This document shows positions 18,253 through 25,809 of a DNA stretch of 64,000 nucleotides, in pieces. The translations under genes and the position numbers were made by a program. The DNA is from M3007 sp041392625. Its GTDB lineage: Bacteria; Bacteroidota; Bacteroidia; Chitinophagales; Saprospiraceae. A model generated the notes under the pieces. The model made no database searches. It saw only the letters and a program-made list of their open reading frames with translations, and was not told where the DNA came from. The stretch lies in contig JAWKLR010000007.1 in NCBI GenBank assembly GCA_041392625.1, positions 124,001 through 188,000 of the forward strand, given 5' to 3'. Each line of letters starts with the position of its first letter. Position 1 is the stretch's first letter.

Positions 18253-18852
18253 TTACTGCTTGGGTGTACTGTGATAGACCGTCAGGAAAACCATAGCCAT
18301 GCGCATGGGCGCTGAAATCTCTTCATTGAGTTCGTCATCTACGGCCCAGTCGCGCGGATCAAACTCATTCAGGGCATACACGTAGTAGTTGCCATGGCGT
18401 CGGTCCTCAACCAGCCATTCATTGAGTTGGTTTTTCCATTTGCTTTTCCAGTTTAGGGTATTGGAATTATCCGTCACGCGCCATTCAGTGGGGTCGTTTG
18501 GCCAACTGGCTTTCATGGTGATAATTGTACCATCAAAATCGCGGAGTTCCCAAAGGCTTGGGTCGTCTTTCCATTTCATTTTTATGGTTCCCCGTTGTCC
18601 GCTAAACTCATAGTCCCACTCAGAAAAGTCATCCCGCACATTCAACCAACGCAGTTTTAATTCACCAATTCGTTCTTCGGGAATGGGCTCTTCATATGCC
18701 AGCGCATCTTCAATAGCCGTAGAGTCTTGTGTAAACGCAAAAATTTCCCATTCCACAAAGGAGTCACTCCACAGGGTACTAATTCTGGAAATTTGTTGTC
18801 CGGCCAGGCTATGGCCGACAAGGAAACACAGGATGGTAATTGCGGTACGCAT
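18253..18852 (-). CDS. Exported protein with Trp-rich tandem repeats
   Basis: A 199-residue protein of unknown function. A signal peptide (RTAITILCFLVGHSLAGQQ) directs export. The mature part is built of about five degenerate repeats of 22-26 residues, each with W-x(2-3)-D-x(3)-E/L-W and a later Asp: WLNVRDDFSEW, WKDDPSLWELRD, WPNDPTEWRVTD, WKNQLNEWLVED and FDPRDWAVDD. The spacing suggests repeated beta hairpins. I recognise no named family. The ATG at 18852 was chosen; the frame extends two codons to a TTG. It is convergent with the prenyl synthase and downstream of mlaE on the same strand, separated by a nested inverted repeat. Confidence 0.75.
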   Translation of the reverse strand: MRTAITILCFLVGHSLAGQQISRISTLWSDSFVEWEIFAFTQDSTAIEDALAYEEPIPEERIGELKLRWLNVRDDFSEWDYEFSGQRGTIKMKWKDDPSLWELRDFDGTIITMKASWPNDPTEWRVTDNSNTLNWKSKWKNQLNEWLVEDRRHGNYYVYALNEFDPRDWAVDDELNEEISAPMRMAMVFLTVYHSTPKQ

Positions 18853-18886
18853 GAACAAATTGAAAAGTGGTGTAAACAGATTAACG

Positions 18887-18965
18887 CTCTCTATCTATGA
18901 CGCTAAAAACGAGCAATCAGCTGCCTGAAGTGTTCAGGCCACGTGCTTTTATTGAATAGATAGAG
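18887..18965. repeat. Nested inverted repeat between mlaE-like gene and Trp-repeat gene
   Basis: Outer arms CTCTATCTAT (18889-18898) and ATAGATAGAG (18956-18965) pair over 10 bp. Inside lies a second perfect hairpin, GCCTGAA-GTG-TTCAGGC (18923-18939). It occupies most of the gap between the two leftward genes and may be a processing or attenuation structure; no T tract marks it as a clear terminator. Confidence 0.5.
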
Positions 18966-18982
18966 TTAGAGCCTGTTTGAGT

Positions 18983-19738
18983 TTACGCTGTAAGCAAAAC
19001 GGCAATGAGGTAATCGGCCAGAAGAATCAGGATGTCGCTGTAAACAACCGCCCGGGTGCTCGCTTTACCAAGTTCAATGCTGCCACCGGTAACAAAGTAG
19101 CCCTGATAGCAGGAAACAGAGGTAAGAATCACAGAAAAAACGGCTGCTTTCACATACATCATAAACACGTTGTAGGGAACAAAAAATGCACGAAGCCCGC
19201 GGAAATACTCCTCGGCCGATAGCATTTCTGTAGGCACACTGGCCAGGTAACCTCCAATCATTGCTACAAAGGCTGAAAACGTTACCAACAACGGAATTAC
19301 TGTAAATGCTGCAATCACCTTAGGCATAATCAGGTAGGCCGCAGTATTTACGCCCATTACCTCCATGGCATCAATGTGTTCTTTTTGGCGCATGCCACCA
19401 ATTTCAGCCGCCATGTTTGATCCCACTTTTCCCGCCAATACCAGACAGGTAATGGTAGGTGAAAGCTCGATGAGCGCAAGGTCGCGAACAATATATCCGA
19501 TGTAATACCTCGGGATCAATTGCCCATCCAACTGGTAGGCAAACTGTACGGCTGCAACCGCCCCGATAAAAATGGAAATAAGGCAAACGATGATCAGGGA
19601 GCCAACACCAATGTCGTTCATTTGGCGCATCGTTTCTTTCCAATACATAGAAAGTTTCTCCGGCCTGCTGAATGCTTGTTTCATCATTCCCAGATACCGG
19701 CCCAGATCAAATAAGTAATTGAACTTTGGTGATTCCAT
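18983..19738 (-). CDS. mlaE: MlaE-type ABC transporter permease
   Basis: A 251-residue permease of the MlaE/YrbE family, part of ABC systems that move phospholipids between outer and inner membranes. Signs: GVGSLIIVCLISIFIGAVAA, the coupling region VLAGKVGSNMAAEIGGMR followed by EHIDAMEVMGVN, and the late segment CYQGYFVTGGSIELGKASTR with the helical end TRAVVYSDILILLADYL. The ATG at 19738 fits family N-termini better than an in-frame start at 19825. In most Bacteroidota the ATPase gene mlaF directly follows mlaE; here a Trp-repeat protein follows instead, so the ATPase and MCE partner must be elsewhere. Confidence 0.92.
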   Translation of the reverse strand: MESPKFNYLFDLGRYLGMMKQAFSRPEKLSMYWKETMRQMNDIGVGSLIIVCLISIFIGAVAAVQFAYQLDGQLIPRYYIGYIVRDLALIELSPTITCLVLAGKVGSNMAAEIGGMRQKEHIDAMEVMGVNTAAYLIMPKVIAAFTVIPLLVTFSAFVAMIGGYLASVPTEMLSAEEYFRGLRAFFVPYNVFMMYVKAAVFSVILTSVSCYQGYFVTGGSIELGKASTRAVVYSDILILLADYLIAVLLTA

Positions 19739-19875
19739 TAATTGCGAAGGTACAAGAGTTTGTTTAAAATTCAACGCATGCCTTTCATTGTATGTATTGC
19801 TGGTTGAAATTTTAATGTATGGCATGGAATTGATGATTTGATGATACGCCCTTCGGGCTAGGATGATAAGTTGAT

Positions 19876-20038
19876 ATTGTTTATTTGTTTATGTTTAGAA
19901 CATGCGCAGCATCCCAAATAAACAAGGTCCGGAGGAGGGCCAGTTAAATAACTCTGACTACTGACCACTACTTTCAACAAATAAACAAGGGTAAGCGCAG
20001 CGTCCCGAATAAACAAGGCTCGAAGAGCCGAATAAACA
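19876..20038. repeat. Short-repeat block upstream of the inositol-phosphatase-like gene
   Basis: The 350-bp gap between 19739 and 20089 holds two related units of about 25 bp, GCGCAGCATCCCAAATAAAC near 19904 and GCGCAGCGTCCCGAATAAAC near 19995, each followed by AAGG and a purine-rich stretch. Further AATAAACAA copies lie at 19978-19988 and 20030-20039, and an inverted TTGTTTATTTGTTTAT at 19877-19892. Between the units lies CTGACTACTGACCACTACTTTC, related to the hairpin after tgt. No gene is seen here. Confidence 0.5.
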
Positions 20039-20089
20039 ATTTCATATCTTAGCAAGAAAATTGCATCAGGCATTTAAACACCTTGTGAC

Positions 20090-20878
20090 ATGAATTGGGA
20101 AAAACTAACCCGTGACGCATTGCCGGTTGTAGAACAGGCTGCCAAATTCATTCGGGATGAAGCCGGGAAAGTGCGACCGGAGCAAATTGAGGAGAAATTC
20201 CTGAACGGGCTGGTGAGCTATGTCGACCGCGGAGCAGAACAATTACTGGTTGAAGGCTTGAGCCGCTTGCTTCCAGAGGCTACCTTTCTGACAGAAGAAG
20301 AGGTCATAAAACAAGAGGAAAGCGCGCTGCAATGGATTGTTGATCCCTTGGATGGGACAACCAATTTTTTACATCAATTGCCGCATTATGCCATTAGTGT
20401 CGGACTGAAAGCGGAGGGTGAGTTGGTGGCTGGCCTGGTGTGCCATGTTCCTGCCAACGAATATTATTATGCAAGCAAAGGGGGCGGAGCCTGGTGTAAT
20501 GGCAGGCCTATTCGGGTGAGCCAAAAACCTGCTCTTCGGGAGGCCCTGATTGCCACAGGCTTTCCATATCACGATTTTGAGCGGGAAGCAGCGTGGTATA
20601 AGGCATTCCATCAATTGATGTTGGAAACCCGCGGTCTGCGCAGATTTGGCGCCGCAGCGTTGGATCTTGCCTGGGTAGCCTGTGGCCGGTATGATGCTTT
20701 TTTTGAGTATGGCTTAAGTCCCTGGGATGTAGCCGGAGGGGCGGTTTTGGTACGCGAGGCCGGCGGGGTAGTACACGACTTTTCCGGTGGGGATTCCTTT
20801 ATGGAAAAATCGGAATTACTGGCAGGAAGCGCAGCAATCATGGAGCCGCTGGAGGCAATTATTCAATCTGCTTTTTAG
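20090..20878 (+). CDS. Inositol monophosphatase family protein
   Basis: A 262-residue Mg-dependent, Li-sensitive-type phosphatase of the IMPase/SuhB superfamily, expected to hydrolyse inositol 1-phosphate or a similar sugar phosphate. Metal site motif IVDPLDGTTNF (D85, D88) is intact, EEE precedes it at about 69-71, and the C-terminal SPWDVAGGAVLVREAGG supplies the last metal aspartate. Length matches the family. The gene is alone and ends at a strong bidirectional terminator. The exact substrate cannot be decided from sequence; a CysQ-like role is less likely because the family-specific residues resemble SuhB. Confidence 0.9.
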   Translation: MNWEKLTRDALPVVEQAAKFIRDEAGKVRPEQIEEKFLNGLVSYVDRGAEQLLVEGLSRLLPEATFLTEEEVIKQEESALQWIVDPLDGTTNFLHQLPHYAISVGLKAEGELVAGLVCHVPANEYYYASKGGGAWCNGRPIRVSQKPALREALIATGFPYHDFEREAAWYKAFHQLMLETRGLRRFGAAALDLAWVACGRYDAFFEYGLSPWDVAGGAVLVREAGGVVHDFSGGDSFMEKSELLAGSAAIMEPLEAIIQSAF

Positions 20879-20904
20879 AGCGCAAGTTGCGCTGGGTTTT
20901 GATA

Positions 20905-20955
20905 AAAAAAATCCCGAATACTGGTGGAAGGCCCATGCAGTATCCGGGATTTTAT
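20905..20955. terminator. Bidirectional terminator
   Basis: AAAAAATCCCGAATACTG (20905-20922 region) pairs with CAGTATCCGGGATTTT (20938-20953 region), with one bulge. A-rich on the left and T-rich on the right, it can serve both the rightward IMPase-like gene and the leftward PLP enzyme gene that converge here. Confidence 0.75.
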
Positions 20956-20976
20956 ATTTTATAGAAAAGCAGGTTT

Positions 20977-22116
20977 TTACCCGAGTGCTTTTTCAAGATC
21001 GGCAATCAGGTCGTCCACGCTTTCCACTCCGATGCTCAGACGCACGAGTGAGTCCGTCAGGCCAACCTTCAGGCGTTCTTCACGGGGAATACTGGCATGG
21101 GTCATACTGGCCGGGTGTCCGATCAATGATTCCACTCCGCCAAGCGACTCAGCGAGTGAGAAGTAATGCGTGTTGCTCAGAATTTTCTCTGCCGCTTCAA
21201 AACTGTTTTCATGCAAATCAAATGAAACCATAGCGCCAAACATGCGCATTTGCTTTTTCGCTATTGCATGGTTGGGATGGCTTTCAAAACCGGGCCAGTA
21301 TACTTTGGATACCTTTGGGTGACTTTGGAGGAAATTCGCAATTTTTTCTGCGTTTTCACAAGCACGCTGCACGCGAAGGTGCAGGGTCTTGATGCCACGT
21401 AGAATGAGAAAACAATCCTGTGGGCCGGGTACCGCACCGCAGGAGTTCTGGATAAAGTGCAATTGCTCGGCCAGAGCTTTGTCCTTTACTACCAGACACC
21501 CGTGAACCACATCGGAGTGACCACCGATGTATTTCGTAGCAGAGTGCAATACAATATCTGCACCCAGGTCAAGTGGATTCTGGAGGTATGGCGATGCAAA
21601 GGTGTTGTCAACCACAGCAATCAATCCATGTTTTTTTGCAACAGCACAAACAGCCTCAATGTCAACAATAGACAACATCGGGTTGGTAGGTGTTTCGATC
21701 CATAGCATTTTGGTTTCCGGACGAATGTGCCCCTCAAGTTCCTCTGCACGGGTCATGTCGACAAACCGGCTCTTCAGCCCCCACTGGCTGTAAACCCGAA
21801 CCATCTGGCGGTAGGAACCACCATACAGGTCGTTTACAGAAAGAATTTCATCACCGCTTTTCAAAAGTTTGATAGCTGCATCCTGGGCAGCAAGTCCTGA
21901 ACTGAAGCAGATTGCATCCACTCCATTTTCCAGCGCAGCCAGGTTTTTTTCCAGTGCATTTCTGGTCGGGTTTTGGGTGCGGGCATATTCAAAGCCTTTG
22001 TGGTTTCCAGGTGAATCCTGTACATAGGTGGATGTCTGGAAAATAGGCGTCATGATGGCACCGGTAGAGGGGTCCGGCTCAATGCCGGCATGGATAACTT
22101 TGGTTTCAAATTTCAT
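20977..22116 (-). CDS. Cystathionine gamma-synthase/lyase-type PLP enzyme
   Basis: A 379-residue enzyme of the Cys/Met metabolism PLP family (fold type I). Motifs: SSGLAAQDAA for cofactor phosphate binding, the YGGSYRQM loop, WIETPTNPML, VVDNTFASPYLQNPL, and the PLP lysine in HSATKYIGGHSD. SLGGVESLIGHPASMTHAS is the C-terminal substrate-binding signature. Such enzymes make or break cystathionine in methionine/cysteine interconversion; gamma-synthase and gamma-lyase cannot be separated reliably by eye. The ATG at 22116 is the family start; the frame is open upstream to 22194. It is last in a leftward run after the transketolase pair. Confidence 0.93.
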   Translation of the reverse strand: MKFETKVIHAGIEPDPSTGAIMTPIFQTSTYVQDSPGNHKGFEYARTQNPTRNALEKNLAALENGVDAICFSSGLAAQDAAIKLLKSGDEILSVNDLYGGSYRQMVRVYSQWGLKSRFVDMTRAEELEGHIRPETKMLWIETPTNPMLSIVDIEAVCAVAKKHGLIAVVDNTFASPYLQNPLDLGADIVLHSATKYIGGHSDVVHGCLVVKDKALAEQLHFIQNSCGAVPGPQDCFLILRGIKTLHLRVQRACENAEKIANFLQSHPKVSKVYWPGFESHPNHAIAKKQMRMFGAMVSFDLHENSFEAAEKILSNTHYFSLAESLGGVESLIGHPASMTHASIPREERLKVGLTDSLVRLSIGVESVDDLIADLEKALG

Positions 22117-22223
22117 GTAAAAATCTTCTGTTTTGCGGTTGGGTATACATAGGCCGGGAGTTGAATGCACCCAATTATTTTGGTCTGTATCCAACTCCCG
22201 GATTTGTCAGTACTGCGGTACAA

Positions 22224-23186
22224 TTATTTACGCGTGCGTTCCAGGACATCTTTCACAGCCCAGATCACATCGTTTTTGCCGAGTCCATATTTGTCGAGCA
22301 ATTCTGTTGGCTTGCCGCTTTCGCCAAATGAGTCCTTCACGCCAACAAACTCCATGGCTGTAGGAAGGTTTTGAGCCAGGACCTGAGCAACTGCATCACC
22401 AAGACCTCCATTGCGTTGGTGCTCTTCAGCAACAACAACCGCTCCGGTTTTGCGTGCAGAGCGGATGATGGCTTCTTCGTCCAATGGCTTAATGGTGTGG
22501 ATGTTGATCAGTTCGCAGGAAATGCCTTCTTTGGCCAATTCCTTGGCTGCTTCAATGCTGGTCCATACCAGGTGTCCGGTGGAGAAGATGGTTACATCTG
22601 TTCCTGGAGCAAGCATAAGCGCCTTGCCAATTTCAAACTTTTGATCTGCCGGAGTAAATACCGGCCAGTTTGGTCGGCCAAAACGCAGATAAACAGGTCC
22701 GTTATGGTCGGCAATTGCAATGGTAGCCGCTTTGGTCTGGTTGTAGTCGCAAGGATTGATAACCGTCATGCCGGGAAGCATGCGCATCATGCCGACATCC
22801 TCCAGGATCTGGTGTGTCGCTCCGTCTTCACCCAGGGTCAACCCGGCGTGTGAAGCGCATATTTTCACATTCTTATGGGAATAGGCAATGCTTTGGCGAA
22901 TCTGGTCGTACACCCGGCCAGTGCTAAAGTTTGCAAAGGTACCGGTAAATGGAATTTTACCCCCGGTAGCCAGTCCTGCAGCAATGCCCATCATGTTGGC
23001 TTCGGCAATACCAACCTGCACAAAGCGCTCTGGGAATTCCTTTTTAAAATGCTGCATTTGCAGGGAGCCGAGAAGGTCCGCTGTGAGTCCTACCACATTG
23101 GGGTTGGTGCGGCCCAGTTCGAGGAGCCCTTGTCCAAATCCATCGCGGGTAGCGCGTTTTTCTGTATAAGTGAGTTGATCTAGCAT
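22224..23186 (-). CDS. Transketolase, C-terminal subunit
   Basis: This 320-residue protein carries the pyrimidine-binding and C-terminal domains of a transketolase split into two genes. Signs: the catalytic-site region VQVGIAEANMMGIAAGLA (conserved glutamate in the IAE segment), SHAGLTLGEDGATHQILEDV, the YLRFGRPNWP loop and VVVAEEHQRNGGLGDAVAQV in the C-terminal domain. With its partner just upstream it transfers two-carbon units in the non-oxidative pentose phosphate pathway. The two subunits are separated by 89 bp and must assemble to form the thiamine diphosphate site. Confidence 0.93.
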   Translation of the reverse strand: MLDQLTYTEKRATRDGFGQGLLELGRTNPNVVGLTADLLGSLQMQHFKKEFPERFVQVGIAEANMMGIAAGLATGGKIPFTGTFANFSTGRVYDQIRQSIAYSHKNVKICASHAGLTLGEDGATHQILEDVGMMRMLPGMTVINPCDYNQTKAATIAIADHNGPVYLRFGRPNWPVFTPADQKFEIGKALMLAPGTDVTIFSTGHLVWTSIEAAKELAKEGISCELINIHTIKPLDEEAIIRSARKTGAVVVAEEHQRNGGLGDAVAQVLAQNLPTAMEFVGVKDSFGESGKPTELLDKYGLGKNDVIWAVKDVLERTRK

Positions 23187-23275
23187 TTTTTTAAATTGGT
23201 GGGTCCGTGGAATGATGGTGGATTGGGTTTGACAGCGTTGTTTGCTGGACTCAATCCGACGTTCCCGATTGCGGT

Positions 23276-24127
23276 TTAATAATCTCCGTAGGAGGTTTCC
23301 TTAAGCTGGTTCATAGCCTTGTTGTACTGCTCCTCATTGGGTGCTTTTCCGTGCCAGGCATGTGTGCCCTGCATGAAATCAACACCATAACCCATTTCGG
23401 TTTTCATGAGAATAACAATCGGTTTGCCCTTGCCTCCACGGCGACGGGCTTTGCGCAACATAGCTACCACTGCATTCAGGTCGTTGCCTGCCTCCAATTT
23501 GAGTACATCCCAGCCAAAAGACTTCCATTTTGCAGGAAGGTCCCCAAGGGAAAGTACTTCGTCATTCGCACCGTCAATCTGCTGGCCATTCCAGTCTACG
23601 ATGCCGATCAGGTTGTCCAATTTATTGTGGGCGGCAAACATAATTGCTTCCCAGTTTTGCCCTTCCTGAAGTTCGCCATCGCCCATCAGACAGAAAACCT
23701 GACGATCGTCGCCGTCCATTTTCTTAGCGAGTGCTGCACCTACAGCTACCGACAAACCCTGTCCCAGGGATCCGGAAGCAACCCGCACACCAGGGAGCCC
23801 TTCGTGAGTCGTTGGGTGGCCCTGCAAACGGGTGTTAAGTTTGCGAAACGTGCTGAGTTCTTCTTTTGGGAAAAAACCGTGCCGTGCAAGTACACTGTAC
23901 CACACCGGGGAAATATGCCCGTTGGAGAGAAAGAATAAGTCTTCCCCCTTCCCTTCCATTTTGAAAGAGCGTTTGCTGTACTTGAGTATTTTGGAATAAA
24001 GTGCGACGAAGAGTTCGACGCATCCGAGGGAACCGCCTGGGTGTCCGCTTTGTACTTCATAAACCATACGCACAATGTCACGACGTACTTGTGTGCACAG
24101 TTCTTCTAGATTTTGTAAATCAGCCAT
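23276..24127 (-). CDS. Transketolase, N-terminal subunit
   Basis: This 283-residue protein is the thiamine-diphosphate-binding N-terminal half of the split transketolase. Signs: VQSGHPGGSLGCVELFVALY, the diphosphate/Mg motif starting LMGDGELQEGQNWEAIMFA and ending in NLIGIVDWNGQQIDG, SGSLGQGLSVAVGAA, and GYGVDFMQGTHAWHGKAPN. The ATG at 24127 was chosen over an in-frame start 24 bp upstream. Gene order relA/spoT, pepA, tkt-N, tkt-C, PLP enzyme on one strand suggests a loose operon, though gaps of 60-107 bp leave room for internal promoters. Confidence 0.94.
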   Translation of the reverse strand: MADLQNLEELCTQVRRDIVRMVYEVQSGHPGGSLGCVELFVALYSKILKYSKRSFKMEGKGEDLFFLSNGHISPVWYSVLARHGFFPKEELSTFRKLNTRLQGHPTTHEGLPGVRVASGSLGQGLSVAVGAALAKKMDGDDRQVFCLMGDGELQEGQNWEAIMFAAHNKLDNLIGIVDWNGQQIDGANDEVLSLGDLPAKWKSFGWDVLKLEAGNDLNAVVAMLRKARRRGGKGKPIVILMKTEMGYGVDFMQGTHAWHGKAPNEEQYNKAMNQLKETSYGDY

Positions 24128-24229
24128 TAAATAGGTATGTGAATTTGGCAAATGATGAATTGCGCTGCAAAGGTAGGTAAATCCTGGGTTTTTACTGCCC
24201 TAAGATTGCAGGTGTGAAAATACTTCGCT

Positions 24230-25747
24230 TCATTCGCTCTTCGACAAATCCTCGCTCTTTTCCTGAATATAAATACGCCGCTCAATAAATTCCAGCAGCA
24301 AACGAAGGCCATATCCACTGGCCGATTTGTTGTGTGTAAACTCTGTATCGCCAAAGGCCATTCCGGCTATATCCAGGTGGGCCCAGGATGGATGATTCCC
24401 GGTGAACCGTTCCAGGAATTTGGCAGCGACAATGCATTCGGCAAGCGGCTTGCCGGAATAATTTTTCAAATCAGCAACATCGCTTTTTAGGTCCTTCGCA
24501 TATTCCTGCCACATGGGGAATGGCCAAAGCCGCTCCCCGACAGCCTGTCCGGCCTGTACCAACTCCCGACCAAGAGATTGACTTGGGGTAAACAAGCCAC
24601 CGGCCTGAGTGCCAATTGCACGGATAACACTTCCGGTCAAAGTCGCCACATCAATCAGTGCATCCGGGGTTTCCCGCGAAGTCAGGTAGGAAAGTGCATC
24701 TGCAAGAAGCAAACGTCCCTCCGCATCGGTATCTGTGATTTCAACGGTTTGGCCAGAATGGCTTTCGATCACATCTCCCGGTTTGATGGCATTTCCATCC
24801 GGCATATTTTCAGCGATGGGGATAGCGCCCACCAGACGAACCGGGAGTTTTAATGCTGCGGCAACCATAAAGACGCCAATAACTGCGGCGGCACCCCCCA
24901 TGTCCGACTTCATAAATTGCATGTTGTCAGATGGCTTAATGCTGATGCCTCCGGTATCGAATGTTACGCCCTTACCAACCAGGCCTATGAATGGTTGTCC
25001 TTTGCTTTTTGTTTTGCTCCCGTATTCCAGCCAAAGCAACTCCGGTGGATGCGGGCTTCCTTTGCCAACGGCAAGCAGGGCATTTAAGCCCATTTTATCC
25101 AGGTTTTCTTTGTCGTATGAACGGGATTTGAACCCATATTGCTCGGCATCCCGCTCAATTTGAGCCCGCAGAAGTTGCGGGCTTTTTTTGTTCCCTGGTA
25201 AATTTACAAGGTTGATGATGTGAGCAGTTGCCTGTGCAATAACAATGGCTCGCTCGATGAGTGGGGTTAATTCCTTTTTAATTCCATTGTGTACCAACAA
25301 GATTAATTGGGATCGGGATTGCTCAAATTCCGATTTGATTTTTCGGAGACTTTGACCTTCCGGAGCATACAGCCCCAGCGTCATTCCAAAAACACCGCCT
25401 TCAATGATGAGTGGATAATCCGCTTCATCAAAATGGCGAATGTCCAGCCCGAGTCGCTGCGGGAATTTATCCTTGTGCTCCCTGCAAAAGGAGCGAAGGG
25501 TCATTCGTAAGGTTTGTAATTCCAGTTTGTCGCCAAGTCCAAGCAGGTAGATTTTTTTGCCGGGATTGTTGTAGGCGAAAAGCGTCATCAATTCCTTGGA
25601 CTTGGCCTTGAACTCATGTTGTAGAGCACCCGCATCAATACCCACACGCGTAGCAATTCCATCAAGGTGATGCAAGAGCTGGTCATCCTGCAGGAGGGGA
25701 AGCAAAATGACATCGGGTGATTTATTGTCCTGGACTTTTATTTGCAT
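24230..25747 (-). CDS. pepA: Cytosolic leucyl aminopeptidase (M17 family)
   Basis: A 505-residue dizinc aminopeptidase that removes N-terminal residues from peptides. The metal-binding regions are present: VGKGVTFDTGGISIKPSD (Lys and Asp ligands), MKSDMGGAAAVIGV, and TDTDAEGRLLLADALSYL, close to the family signature NTDAEGRL. SHPPELLWLEYG-type sequence precedes the catalytic domain and WAHLDIAGMAFGD lies near the end. The ATG at 25747 is preferred; the frame runs back to a TTG at 25801 that would add 18 residues. It sits 62 bp downstream of the relA/spoT gene. Confidence 0.93.
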   Translation of the reverse strand: MQIKVQDNKSPDVILLPLLQDDQLLHHLDGIATRVGIDAGALQHEFKAKSKELMTLFAYNNPGKKIYLLGLGDKLELQTLRMTLRSFCREHKDKFPQRLGLDIRHFDEADYPLIIEGGVFGMTLGLYAPEGQSLRKIKSEFEQSRSQLILLVHNGIKKELTPLIERAIVIAQATAHIINLVNLPGNKKSPQLLRAQIERDAEQYGFKSRSYDKENLDKMGLNALLAVGKGSPHPPELLWLEYGSKTKSKGQPFIGLVGKGVTFDTGGISIKPSDNMQFMKSDMGGAAAVIGVFMVAAALKLPVRLVGAIPIAENMPDGNAIKPGDVIESHSGQTVEITDTDAEGRLLLADALSYLTSRETPDALIDVATLTGSVIRAIGTQAGGLFTPSQSLGRELVQAGQAVGERLWPFPMWQEYAKDLKSDVADLKNYSGKPLAECIVAAKFLERFTGNHPSWAHLDIAGMAFGDTEFTHNKSASGYGLRLLLEFIERRIYIQEKSEDLSKSE

Positions 25748-25809
25748 GCGGAGCGCGGTTAGGGCGCGGTGATTGGGGGGTGAAAATAAAATTGAATCCA
25801 AACACGCGC

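Noticed and set aside
22224..24127. 1-deoxyxylulose-5-phosphate synthase instead of transketolase
   Set aside because: The split into N- and C-subunit genes of 283 and 320 residues and the motifs fit transketolase; DXS is a single longer protein.
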